Assembly (NCBI GenBank): GCA_020026285.1
Contig: JAHHQS010000011.1
Coordinates: forward strand, 1 to 42,997
DNA length: 42,997 bases
Reading direction: 5' to 3'
DNA from: Parabacteroides sp.
Lineage (GTDB): Bacteria; Bacteroidota; Bacteroidia; Bacteroidales; Tannerellaceae
The notes beneath the pieces were generated by a model. It saw only the letters and a program-made list of their open reading frames with translations, ran no database searches and had not been told where the DNA came from. How positions within the stretch are numbered: the first letter of the stretch is position 1; each line of letters opens with the position of its first letter. Positions 8,661-16,951 of this stretch are shown here, piece after piece. Both the position numbers and the translations under genes were made by a program.

Positions 8661-10694
8661 ATGAACGACATTAAATTAATGAATAGAGCGGCTGATAATA
8701 TCCGTATCTTGGCTGCTTCAATGGTTGAGAAGGCTAAATCCGGTCACCCGGGTGGAGCAATGGGCGGTGCAGACTTTGTAAACGTCTTGTTCTCTGAATT
8801 TTTAGTGTATGATCCTAAAAATCCAAAATGGGAAGGCCGTGATCGTTTCTTCTTGGACCCAGGACATATGTCTCCAATGTTGTATTCAGTGTTAGCATTG
8901 ACTGGTAAATTTACTCTTGAAGATTTGCAGAATTTCCGTCAATGGGGAACTGTTACTCCGGGACATCCTGAAGTTAACGTAATGCGCGGAATTGAAAATA
9001 CATCCGGTCCATTAGGACAAGGACATACATATGCAGTGGGGGCTGCTATTGCTGCTAAATTCCTTCAGGCACGTTTAGGTGAGGAGGTAATGGATCAGAC
9101 TATTTATTCCTATATTTCTGACGGCGGTATCCAGGAGGAAATATCTCAGGGTTCAGGCCGTGTTGCTGGAACTTTAGGATTAAATAATTTAATCATGTTT
9201 TATGATGCTAACAATATTCAGTTGTCTACTACAGTAGAAGAAGTAGACGATGAAAATGTTGCTATGAAATATGAAGCATGGGGATGGAAAGTCATTACAA
9301 TCAATGGTAATGATGTTAATGAAATCCGTCAGGCTTTAACCGAAGCTAAGGCTGAGCAGCATAAACCAACATTGATTATCGGAACAACTGTTATGGGTAA
9401 AGGTGCTTTGGCAGCCGATCGTAGCAGTTTTGAAAATAAAGTGTCTACACATGGTCAGCCATTATCTGCTGCTGGTGTCTGCATGGAAGAAACTATTAAA
9501 AATTTAGGAGGAGATCCTGAAAATCCATTTACCATTTTCCCAGAGGTTGCAGAATTATATGCAAGGCGTGAAGCAGAATTAAATGCTATCATGGCTAAAA
9601 AATATGCAGCTAAAGCTGCTTGGGCTGCTGCTAATCCAGAATTGGCAGTTAAATTGGAAAACTGGTTCTCTGGTAAACTTCCTGAAATTGATTGGGCTGC
9701 TATTGAACAAAAAGCTAATCAGGCAACACGTGGAGCTTCTTCTACTGTTTTAGGTGTTTTGGCTACCAAAGTGGAAAATATGATTTGTGCTTCTGCCGAC
9801 TTGTCAAATTCAGACAAGACTGATGGCTTCCTGAAGAAAACACATGCATTTAAAAAAGGTGATTTCTCTGGAGCTTTCTTCCAGGCAGGTGTTTCCGAGT
9901 TGACAATGGCTTGTATCTGTATAGGTATGTCTTTGCATGGTGGTATTATTCCTGCATGTGGAACATTCTTTGTTTTCTCTGATTATATGAAGCCAGCTTT
10001 ACGTATGGCTGCATTGATGGAACAGCCTGTCAAGTTTATTTGGACTCATGATGCTTTCCGTGTTGGTGAAGATGGACCAACTCATCAGCCTGTTGAACAG
10101 GAAGCTCAAGTACGTTTATTAGAAAAATTAAAGAATCATAAAGGTAATAATTCCATGTTGGTTCTTCGTCCGGGTGATGTTTATGAAACAACAGTTGCTT
10201 GGAAGATGGCTATGGAAAATATGGCTACACCAACAGCTTTGATTCTTTCTCGTCAGAATGTACCTAATTTACCGGCTAAAGAAGATCGTTATCAGGAAGC
10301 TTTAGGTGCTGAAAAGGGTGCTTATATCTTGAATGAAGACGAAAATCCGGAAGTAACATTGGTTGCATCAGGTTCTGAAGTTTCAACTTTGGTTGACGGG
10401 GCTGCATTATTAAGAGCAGAAGGTATCAAACTTCGCATCGTTTCTGTTCCTTCTGAAGGTTTGTTCCGTTCTCAAAGCAAGGAATATCAGAATTCTGTTA
10501 TTAAACCAGGTAGTAAGGTGTTTGGTTTGACAGCTGGCCTGCCAGTAAACATGGAAGGTCTTGTTGGTTCTAATGGCCGCGTTTGGGGCCTGGATTCTTT
10601 CGGATATTCTGCTCCATATAAAGTTTTGGATGAAAAGCTTGGCTTTACTGGTCAGAATGTTTATAATCAAGTTAAAGAATTATTAGCTGAATAA
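8661..10694 (+). CDS. tkt: transketolase
   Basis: Thiamine-diphosphate enzyme of the non-oxidative pentose phosphate pathway; it moves two-carbon ketol units between xylulose-5-phosphate and ribose-5-phosphate or erythrose-4-phosphate. The full-length 677-residue protein has KAKSGHPGGAMGGAD near the N-terminus, DPGHMSPMLYS, the GPLGQGHTYAVGAA loop, and the cofactor motif beginning SDGGIQEE (Asp154). The central signature GEDGPTHQPVEQ lies at about 469-480, followed by the C-terminal transketolase domain. The cofactor motif starts with Ser where many transketolases have Gly (GDG); this may be a lineage variant, and the Asp is retained. The rpiB gene follows after 10 bp, so both enzymes handling ribose-5-phosphate are co-transcribed. 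Confidence 0.96.
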   Translation: MNDIKLMNRAADNIRILAASMVEKAKSGHPGGAMGGADFVNVLFSEFLVYDPKNPKWEGRDRFFLDPGHMSPMLYSVLALTGKFTLEDLQNFRQWGTVTPGHPEVNVMRGIENTSGPLGQGHTYAVGAAIAAKFLQARLGEEVMDQTIYSYISDGGIQEEISQGSGRVAGTLGLNNLIMFYDANNIQLSTTVEEVDDENVAMKYEAWGWKVITINGNDVNEIRQALTEAKAEQHKPTLIIGTTVMGKGALAADRSSFENKVSTHGQPLSAAGVCMEETIKNLGGDPENPFTIFPEVAELYARREAELNAIMAKKYAAKAAWAAANPELAVKLENWFSGKLPEIDWAAIEQKANQATRGASSTVLGVLATKVENMICASADLSNSDKTDGFLKKTHAFKKGDFSGAFFQAGVSELTMACICIGMSLHGGIIPACGTFFVFSDYMKPALRMAALMEQPVKFIWTHDAFRVGEDGPTHQPVEQEAQVRLLEKLKNHKGNNSMLVLRPGDVYETTVAWKMAMENMATPTALILSRQNVPNLPAKEDRYQEALGAEKGAYILNEDENPEVTLVASGSEVSTLVDGAALLRAEGIKLRIVSVPSEGLFRSQSKEYQNSVIKPGSKVFGLTAGLPVNMEGLVGSNGRVWGLDSFGYSAPYKVLDEKLGFTGQNVYNQVKELLAE

Positions 10695-10704
10695 ATTATA
10701 CAAG

Positions 10705-11139
10705 ATGAAGACTATTGGTTTATGTTGTGATCATGCCGGTTTCCCTTTGAAGGAATTTGTAAAGGATGTCCTGACCAAAAAAGGTTTGGCATATAAGGAC
10801 TTTGGAACATATTCTACAGATAGCTGCGACTATCCTGATTTTGCTCATAAAATGGCTGAAGCTATTGAAGCTGGTGAAGTTTATCCGGGTATTGCAATTT
10901 GTGGTTCTGGAAACGGTATTAGTATGACATTGAACAAACATAAAGGTGTGCGTGCTGCGCTTTGCTGGCAGGAAGAACTGGCAACTTTGGCAAGAGCTCA
11001 CAATGATGCAAATGTATTATCTATGCCAGGACGATTTATATCAAATGAAGAGGCGCTTAAGATAGTTGAAGCTTTCTTGAATACTCCATTTGAAGGTGGT
11101 CGTCACGTACGTCGTGTAGAGAAAATCTCACAATTATAA
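10705..11139 (+). CDS. rpiB: ribose-5-phosphate isomerase B
   Basis: Interconverts ribose-5-phosphate and ribulose-5-phosphate. At 144 residues it has the usual RpiB length. Visible family features are CDHAGFPLK (Asp9, His10), SCDYPDFA, the active-site loop CGSGNGISM with probable catalytic base Cys66, and RAHNDANVLSMPGR with His99, which helps open the sugar ring. It lies 10 bp after tkt and before a strong terminator. LacA/LacB-type isomerases are related, but the tkt neighbour and the Cys favour RpiB. Confidence 0.95.
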   Translation: MKTIGLCCDHAGFPLKEFVKDVLTKKGLAYKDFGTYSTDSCDYPDFAHKMAEAIEAGEVYPGIAICGSGNGISMTLNKHKGVRAALCWQEELATLARAHNDANVLSMPGRFISNEEALKIVEAFLNTPFEGGRHVRRVEKISQL

Positions 11140-11165
11140 TAATTCAACGATATAAGATTATTATT

Positions 11166-11202
11166 AAAGCTCCTCTTTACAATAGTAAAGGGGAGCTTTT
11201 TT
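11166..11202 (+). terminator. tkt-rpiB terminator
   Basis: A 15-bp stem, AAAGCTCCTCTTTAC (11166-11180) with GTAAAGGGGAGCTTT (11185-11199), one G-U pair and a 4-nt loop. The T-run continues to 11202. Confidence 0.92.
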
Positions 11203-11234
11203 GTTATATGTACGATCTAATTTGTTTTTAAGAA

Positions 11235-11266
11235 TTTGTTTCATTCGCTGAAAAAAGATAGATTTG
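11235..11266 (+). promoter_or_regulatory. promoter of the cytidylate-kinase-like gene
   Basis: TTTG (11235-11238), a 20-bp spacer and TAGATTTG (11259-11266) match the Bacteroidetes consensus well. Transcription would begin about 20 nt before the ATG at 11294. Confidence 0.65.
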
Positions 11267-11293
11267 CGTAATCACTTTTGAAAAACATAGGAT

Positions 11294-11923
11294 ATGGATA
11301 AAAGAATCGTTATAACAATTGGTCGTCAGTTTGGAAGTGGAGGACGTGAGATTGGGAAAAAATTGGCTGAAGTATTAGGTATCGGATATTACGACAAAGA
11401 GTTGATTGCTATTGCTGCACGTGACAGTGGCTTATGTACTGATGTCTTTGAAAAGGCTGATGAACATGCGGCTAGTGGATTAGCTTATGCCTTTGCTTTA
11501 GGTTATCCATATATGGGAACTTTTATGCCTTTTAATGATGTCCTTTCTAATGATGAACTATTCCGAATACAGAGTGATGCTATTCGAAATTTGGCTTTAA
11601 AAGAATCTTGCGTTATTGTTGGAAGATGTGCTGATTATATTTTACGGGATGATCCTGCTTGTTTTAGTATTTTTATTCATAATAATACAGAGACTCGTGT
11701 TCAACGGATTGTTGAAAGTACCGGCCTTTCTGTAGAAGAAGCTAGAAATTTGATGGATAAAACAGACAAGAGTCGATCTTCCTATTATAATTATTATACA
11801 AACAAAACCTGGGGAGCTGCATCATCTTATAATTTTTCAATAGACGTTTCGGTTTTAGGAGTCGATGCCACGGTCGAATTTATAAAAGCTTTTGTTGAGA
11901 AGAAATTGAATATGAGTATTTAA
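11294..11923 (+). CDS. cytidylate-kinase-like family protein
   Basis: P-loop protein of the cytidylate-kinase-like family (Cytidylate_kin2 type), 209 residues. The N-terminus, IVITIGRQFGSGGREIGKKLAEVLGIGYYDKELI, is diagnostic: a glycine-rich nucleotide loop that differs from the standard GxxGxGKS/T P-loop of CMP kinase. The middle has CVIVGRCADYIL, and a later Arg-rich segment resembles a kinase lid. The biological substrate of these proteins is not settled; they occur widely in anaerobes and are distinct from the housekeeping Cmk. It has its own promoter and no obvious operon partner; the His-rich gene 95 bp downstream has a separate promoter candidate. Confidence 0.85.
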   Translation: MDKRIVITIGRQFGSGGREIGKKLAEVLGIGYYDKELIAIAARDSGLCTDVFEKADEHAASGLAYAFALGYPYMGTFMPFNDVLSNDELFRIQSDAIRNLALKESCVIVGRCADYILRDDPACFSIFIHNNTETRVQRIVESTGLSVEEARNLMDKTDKSRSSYYNYYTNKTWGAASSYNFSIDVSVLGVDATVEFIKAFVEKKLNMSI

Positions 11924-11959
11924 ATTGATTTAACTTTATTAAATGAGGTTTATTGGAAT

Positions 11960-11991
11960 TTTGCAAAATAGAGATTTTTTTATTTATTTTG
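11960..11991 (+). promoter_or_regulatory. probable promoter of the His-rich gene
   Basis: TTTG (11960-11963), a 20-bp spacer and TTATTTTG (11984-11991), one mismatch from TAnnTTTG. It places the transcript start near 11998 and so supports the ATG at 12019 rather than an upstream TTG at 11953. Confidence 0.5.
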
Positions 11992-12018
11992 CGGAAACCT
12001 AAAAAACGGTCCGTTCTG

Positions 12019-12435
12019 ATGAATTGCAAACAAAAAATATCTTATACTATGTTGCTGGTAGCAAGTTTATTTGTTTTGTTATCGGTGATATTGCCGCATC
12101 ATCATCATCAGGACGGAACACCTTGTTATGAATGGTTATGGCAAGGAGATAATGCCTGTGATCAGCATCATCATGCTCATGATTCAAGTCATGATATGGA
12201 TTGTTCAGGACATAATCAGGCTTTGAATCTTACTATTGAGAAGCATGTCATAGATAACAATCCTTCTCATTTTCTGCAGATATCATTATATTCATTATTA
12301 TATTTTTTATATCCCGATAAACAAGACTTGCTGAGTTTTCTGTATCAGCAGTGGTGGGATAATTATCCGGAGTCCTTCTACATATCATGGCTTCCTGAAG
12401 GCGTTGGATTACGTGCTCCTCCATTTATGATTTAA
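12019..12435 (+). CDS. small His/Cys-rich membrane-anchored protein, possible metal binder
   Basis: A 138-residue protein that I cannot assign to a family with certainty. An N-terminal hydrophobic helix (about 9-26) acts as signal or anchor. A potential metal-binding segment follows: four consecutive His at 27-30, Cys36, Cys47, His50-52, His54, His58, Cys62 and His65. The C-terminal half contains an aromatic segment with Trp-Trp near 112 and ends in LRAPPFMI. It precedes the CusB/CusA/TolC-type efflux genes by 215 bp. A periplasmic role in sensing, buffering or delivering metal to the pump is inferred from composition and position. The ATG at 12019 is used because the promoter candidate lies between it and the earlier TTG. 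Confidence 0.75.
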   Translation: MNCKQKISYTMLLVASLFVLLSVILPHHHHQDGTPCYEWLWQGDNACDQHHHAHDSSHDMDCSGHNQALNLTIEKHVIDNNPSHFLQISLYSLLYFLYPDKQDLLSFLYQQWWDNYPESFYISWLPEGVGLRAPPFMI

Positions 12436-12484
12436 TAGATATATAGTGTTCCTGTTTTTTAGATTGGAATTCTATAAGCCCTAG

Positions 12485-12506
12485 GAACAGGATGTTCATC
12501 TTGTTC
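12485..12506. promoter_or_regulatory. imperfect palindrome upstream of the efflux operon
   Basis: GAACAGGATG and CATCTTGTTC flank a central TT, giving a 22-bp inverted repeat with 9 of 10 positions complementary and the tenth a G-T. It could be an operator for a metal-responsive regulator or an RNA hairpin with a minimal loop. No T-run follows, so it is not a standard terminator. Confidence 0.45.
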
Positions 12507-12508
12507 TA

Positions 12509-12571
12509 AGATTGTCTGTCTGCTCCTCTGAATGAATATATTACGTTGTAATAACAAGATTCAGACAATCT
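12509..12571. promoter_or_regulatory. spaced inverted repeat ahead of the efflux adaptor gene
   Basis: AGATTGTCTG (12509-12518) and CAGACAATCT (12562-12571) are exact reverse complements separated by 43 bp. It lies about 80 bp upstream of the adaptor start, and may be part of a structured leader or a pair of binding sites. Confidence 0.4.
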
Positions 12572-12650
12572 GATACTTGTACATAATATTAAATGTTAAT
12601 CCGTTTTATATGGATTAGAAAAGGCTATACTATTAAATCGCTTGTAAAAA

Positions 12651-13844
12651 ATGAAAAAAATATATTTGGTATGCCTGGTAGCAGCTTACATTTTGTCTGG
12701 TTGCCAGGGAAATAGTGCGCATTCACATGATGATCACGCTCATGATCATTCGGTTGAATCTTCCGGCCATAATCATGAACACGAACACGAACATGAAGAA
12801 CATGAGCACGAACATGAAGCCGGAGAGATTGTTTTTAAAAAGGATAAAGCCGAGGCTATCGGCTTACAAACCGAAGTAATGACTCCATCTGTTTTTGCGG
12901 AAGTCTTAAAGACTAGCGGACAGGTTCAGGAAGCTCAAGGTTCGGAATCTGTATTGGTTGCAACTATTCCGGGTATTGTTTCTTTAGGTTCTACTCGTTT
13001 GATGGATGGTACGGCAGTTCGAAAAGGTCAAACCGTTCTTTCATTAGCTTCTAGATCTTTATCAGATGGTGATGTTGTTCTTCGATTGAAGAATACTTAT
13101 GAGACTGCTTTGCATGAATACGAAAGAATGAAAGATCTGGTTGCCGATAAAATCGTTTCTAAGAAAGATTTTGAACAGGCTCGTTTGGCTTATGAAAATG
13201 CCAAAGTCGCTTATGATGCTGTAGTGGATAAACAATCTGCTAAAGGTGTTGCTGTTACTGCTACTATGAACGGCTTTTTAAAGAATGTGTTAGTTAAAGA
13301 GGGTGATTACGTAGCTGTTGGTCAGCCATTGGCTACTATTTCTCAGAATAACAGACTAGTCCTTCGTGCAGACGTTTCTGAAAAGTATTATTCTCGACTT
13401 CCAATGTTACGTTCAGCAAACTTCAAGACTCCGTATGATGACAAGTTATATAAATTGGACGATTTGAATGGTCGATTCCTCCAATATGGAAAAGCATCTT
13501 CAGATAATTCTTTTTATGTACCGGTTTTATTTGAGTTTGATAACAAAGGAGCCGTTATTCCGGGGTCTTTTGTTGAAGTTTATTTGCTGGGAACCCCAAT
13601 AGAACAGGTTTTAAGTGTTCCTCTTACTTCGTTGATAGAAGAACAGGGCGTTTATTCTGTTTATATTCGTTTGGATGAAAATTGTTATAAGAAACAGGAA
13701 GTTACTTTGGGTGTTGAAAATGGTGAAAGAATTCAGATTCTTTCCGGTTTGAAAGCAGGCGACAAAGTCGTGACCAAAGGAGCTTATCAGATCAAGTTGT
13801 CATCTGCTTCGAATGCAATACCGGCTCATAGCCATCATCATTAA
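12651..13844 (+). CDS. RND metal-efflux periplasmic adaptor lipoprotein, CusB/CzcB-type
   Basis: Membrane-fusion protein linking an RND pump to its outer-membrane channel. The 397-residue protein begins with a lipoprotein signal, lipobox LSGC with Cys18. A long His/Glu/Asp-rich stretch (about 24-56, with HEHEHEHEEHEHEHE) follows, and the protein ends in His-Ser-His-His-His. Both are likely metal-binding and point to a heavy-metal rather than a drug pump. The barrel-sandwich/lipoyl halves, a helical hairpin (about 165-200) and a beta-barrel are recognisable (TMNGFLKNVLVKEGDYVAVGQPLATI). The pump gene follows after 17 bp. The metal (Cu/Ag or Zn/Co/Cd) cannot be decided; long His-rich tracts are more usual in Zn/Co/Cd adaptors. 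Confidence 0.92.
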   Translation: MKKIYLVCLVAAYILSGCQGNSAHSHDDHAHDHSVESSGHNHEHEHEHEEHEHEHEAGEIVFKKDKAEAIGLQTEVMTPSVFAEVLKTSGQVQEAQGSESVLVATIPGIVSLGSTRLMDGTAVRKGQTVLSLASRSLSDGDVVLRLKNTYETALHEYERMKDLVADKIVSKKDFEQARLAYENAKVAYDAVVDKQSAKGVAVTATMNGFLKNVLVKEGDYVAVGQPLATISQNNRLVLRADVSEKYYSRLPMLRSANFKTPYDDKLYKLDDLNGRFLQYGKASSDNSFYVPVLFEFDNKGAVIPGSFVEVYLLGTPIEQVLSVPLTSLIEEQGVYSVYIRLDENCYKKQEVTLGVENGERIQILSGLKAGDKVVTKGAYQIKLSSASNAIPAHSHHH

Positions 13845-13861
13845 TTAAAACCGATACGGAT

Positions 13862-16800
13862 ATGTTGAATAAGATTATTAGTTATTCATTGCATAACCGA
13901 CTTGTTGTATTGGTTTGTGCAGTGTTATTGTTGATAGGCGGTACATATACAGCTTATCATACAGATGTGGATGTCTTTCCGGATTTGACAGCACCAACTG
14001 TAGTTGTCATGACCGAAGCAAATGGGATGGCTCCCGAAGAAGTGGAAAGATTGGTTACTTTTCCAGTCGAGACAGCCGTGAATGGTGCTACCAATGTACG
14101 CCGTGTACGTTCTTCTTCTACTACAGGTTTTTCTGTTGTCTGGGTCGAATTTGATTGGGGAACGGATATTTATTTGGCTCGTCAGATTGTATCTGAAAAA
14201 TTGGCAATTGTTGCTGATGATCTCCCTCAGAATGTAGGTCGTCCTACAATGGGACCTCAGTCTTCTATTTTGGGTGAAATGCTGATTGTCGGTTTGACTT
14301 CGGATACTACTTCTTTGTTGGATTTAAGAACAATGGCCGATTGGACTATTCGTCCACGATTATTGTCAACTGGCGGTGTCGCTCAAGTAGCTGTTATCGG
14401 TGGCGATATCAAAGAATATCAAATCCAGTTGGAACCGGCTCGAATGAAGCATTATGGAGTAACTTTAGATCAGGTTTTGACCGTATGTCGTCAGATGAAT
14501 CAGAATGCCAATGGTGGTGTTTTGTATGAATATTCTAATGAATATATTATTCGTGGACTTCTTACCACTACCAAAGCAGAGGAAATAGCCAAAGGGGTTG
14601 TTTCTACCACAGCTGATAATATTCCAATTCTACTGGAAGATGTGGCAACGGTAAAGATCGGAGGAAAACATCCGAAACTGGGTTTGGCTTCCGAACGTAC
14701 AAAACCGGCCGTTTTAGTTACTGTAACTAAACAGCCAAATACAAGTACAATCGATTTAACTGCCAAGTTGGATGCCATCATGATGGATATTCAGAAGAAC
14801 TTGCCACAGGATGTACATGTGTCAACTGATATTTTTCGTCAGAGCCGTTTTATTGAAAGCTCTATCAATAATGTGAAGGACAGTTTGATTGAGGGAAGTA
14901 TTTTTGTTATCATCGTTCTGTTCCTTTTCCTGATGAACATCCGTACAACTGTGATATCGTTGGTAGCATTGCCTCTTTCTCTGTTGGTATCTGTTCTAAC
15001 CTTGCACTATTTAGGATTTACGATCAATACAATGAGTTTGGGTGGTATGGCAATCGCCATTGGCTCATTGGTGGATGATGCGATTGTAGATGTGGAAAAT
15101 GTGTATAAACGCTTGCGTCAGAACAGACTCTTGCCTGTGGAACAGCAACGTTCGACTATTGACGTGGTGTTCGATGCTTCACGTGAAGTTCGTATGCCTA
15201 TTTTGAATTCAACATTGATTATTGTTGTCAGTTTTGTTCCGTTGTTCTTCCTGACTGGTATGGAAGGAAGAATGTTGATACCATTAGGAATTGCATTTAT
15301 TGTTGCCTTGTTTGCTTCAACAGTTGTAGCATTGACATTGACTCCGGTGTTATGTAGTTTCTTGTTGGACCGAAAAGGAGAGAAACCGGTTCAGGATGCT
15401 TGGGTTGCCATAAAGTTACGAAGTGTTTACGAGAAGGCTTTAGTCCTTACTTTGAAATATAAGAAGCTGGTTCTCGCTTCTACTTTTCTGGTATTTGTTG
15501 TATCACTTGGATTGTTCTTTACGTTAGGTCGTAGTTTCCTTCCTCCATTCAATGAAGGATCATTTACTATCAATGTCAGTTCACTTCCAGGTATTTCTTT
15601 GGAAGAATCGGATAAGTTGGGGCGTCGTGCCGAAGAATTATTGTTACAGGTTCCCGAAATTCAGACTGTTGCTCGAAAGACTGGTCGTGCAGAATTGGAT
15701 GAACATGCTTTGGGAGTGAATGTCAGTGAAATAGAAGCTCCTTTCGAATTGAAAGATCGCTCGAGAGCTGAAATGACTGAAGATGTTCGTGCCAAATTAT
15801 CTACTATATCTGGTGCAAATATTGAAATAGGTCAGCCTATTTCTCATCGTATTGATGCTATGCTTTCAGGAACTGAAGCAAACATTGCCGTTAAATTGTT
15901 TGGTACCGATTTGAACCATATGTTTATGATAGGTAATCAGATTAAGGATGCGGTGAAGGATATTGAAGGTTTGGTTGACTTAAAAGTGGAACAGCAGATT
16001 GAACGTCCCCAGTTGGTTATTGTTCCAAAGCGTGAAATCCTGGCTAAGTATGGTATTCCTTTACCTGAATTTCAGGAATATGTCAATGTGATGTTGGGTG
16101 GTGAAGTTGTCAGTCAGGTTTACGATGATGGTAAGAATTTCGATATCGTAGTAAAGACTTCGAATGAAAGCCGTGAGACAATGGATGATATCCGCAATCT
16201 GATGATTGATGCACGAGGAACCAAGATTCCATTGAATTATGTTGCTGACGTTCGGTCGGCTGCGGGACCAAATACAATCAATCGTGAGAATGTTCGCAGA
16301 AAGATTGTAATCAGTGCCAATGTTCACGAGCGTGATCTGCACGGTGTCATTAATGATATTCAGAAAGCAGTCGATCAGAATATAGAATTGCCTGAAGGTT
16401 ATCATATCGAATATGGAGGACAGTTTGAAAGTGAACAGGCTGCCAGCCGTACTTTGTTGCTTACTTCTTTGATGTCGTTGCTTGTCATCTTCATGTTGTT
16501 ATATCATGAGTTCAAGGATGCTCGTGAAAGTGGAGTCATAATGATAAATCTTCCGCTAGCATTGATTGGTGGTGTATTGATTCTGGTGATTACATCAGGA
16601 GAAATCAGTATTCCTGCTATTATCGGATTTATTTCGTTGTTTGGTATTGCTACTCGAAATGGTATGTTGCTGATCAGTCATTACAAACAGCTGAGAACTG
16701 AAGGATGGGAATTGCAGAAGGCCGTGGTTCAAGGGTCGTTAGACCGATTGAATCCGATATTGATGACTGCATTAAGTTCTGCTTTGGCTTTGATTCCTTT

Positions 16801-16951
16801 GGCGATCAACGGTGATCTTCCGGGAAATGAAATCCAGAGTCCGATGGCAACCGTTATTTTAGGCGGACTTCTATCATCTACATTCTTGAATGGGTTTATC
16901 ATTCCGATTATTTACATACTTATGAATATGAAGGAGGAAAAATTATCATGA
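13862..16951 (+). CDS. heavy-metal RND efflux pump, CusA/CzcA family
   Basis: Inner-membrane proton-driven pump of the HME-RND family that exports metal cations through the adaptor and outer-membrane channel. The 1029-residue protein has the expected plan: one N-terminal membrane helix, a large periplasmic loop, helices 2-6, the second helix-loop unit and helices 8-12. Early motifs DVDVFPDLTAPTVVV and EEVERLVTFPVE are characteristic of HME pumps. In transmembrane helix 4, GSLVDDAIVDVENV places Asp405, Asp406 and Glu412 in the proton-relay position. Metal specificity is not assigned, because the binding-site methionines or acids need alignment. Its last four bases overlap the start of the outer-membrane channel gene (ATGA), indicating translational coupling. 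Confidence 0.94.
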   Translation: MLNKIISYSLHNRLVVLVCAVLLLIGGTYTAYHTDVDVFPDLTAPTVVVMTEANGMAPEEVERLVTFPVETAVNGATNVRRVRSSSTTGFSVVWVEFDWGTDIYLARQIVSEKLAIVADDLPQNVGRPTMGPQSSILGEMLIVGLTSDTTSLLDLRTMADWTIRPRLLSTGGVAQVAVIGGDIKEYQIQLEPARMKHYGVTLDQVLTVCRQMNQNANGGVLYEYSNEYIIRGLLTTTKAEEIAKGVVSTTADNIPILLEDVATVKIGGKHPKLGLASERTKPAVLVTVTKQPNTSTIDLTAKLDAIMMDIQKNLPQDVHVSTDIFRQSRFIESSINNVKDSLIEGSIFVIIVLFLFLMNIRTTVISLVALPLSLLVSVLTLHYLGFTINTMSLGGMAIAIGSLVDDAIVDVENVYKRLRQNRLLPVEQQRSTIDVVFDASREVRMPILNSTLIIVVSFVPLFFLTGMEGRMLIPLGIAFIVALFASTVVALTLTPVLCSFLLDRKGEKPVQDAWVAIKLRSVYEKALVLTLKYKKLVLASTFLVFVVSLGLFFTLGRSFLPPFNEGSFTINVSSLPGISLEESDKLGRRAEELLLQVPEIQTVARKTGRAELDEHALGVNVSEIEAPFELKDRSRAEMTEDVRAKLSTISGANIEIGQPISHRIDAMLSGTEANIAVKLFGTDLNHMFMIGNQIKDAVKDIEGLVDLKVEQQIERPQLVIVPKREILAKYGIPLPEFQEYVNVMLGGEVVSQVYDDGKNFDIVVKTSNESRETMDDIRNLMIDARGTKIPLNYVADVRSAAGPNTINRENVRRKIVISANVHERDLHGVINDIQKAVDQNIELPEGYHIEYGGQFESEQAASRTLLLTSLMSLLVIFMLLYHEFKDARESGVIMINLPLALIGGVLILVITSGEISIPAIIGFISLFGIATRNGMLLISHYKQLRTEGWELQKAVVQGSLDRLNPILMTALSSALALIPLAINGDLPGNEIQSPMATVILGGLLSSTFLNGFIIPIIYILMNMKEEKLS

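Noticed and set aside
8661..11139. Mutated transketolase because of SDG instead of GDG
   Set aside because: The Asp and the rest of the cofactor motif are intact and the protein is full length, so this is more likely a lineage variant.
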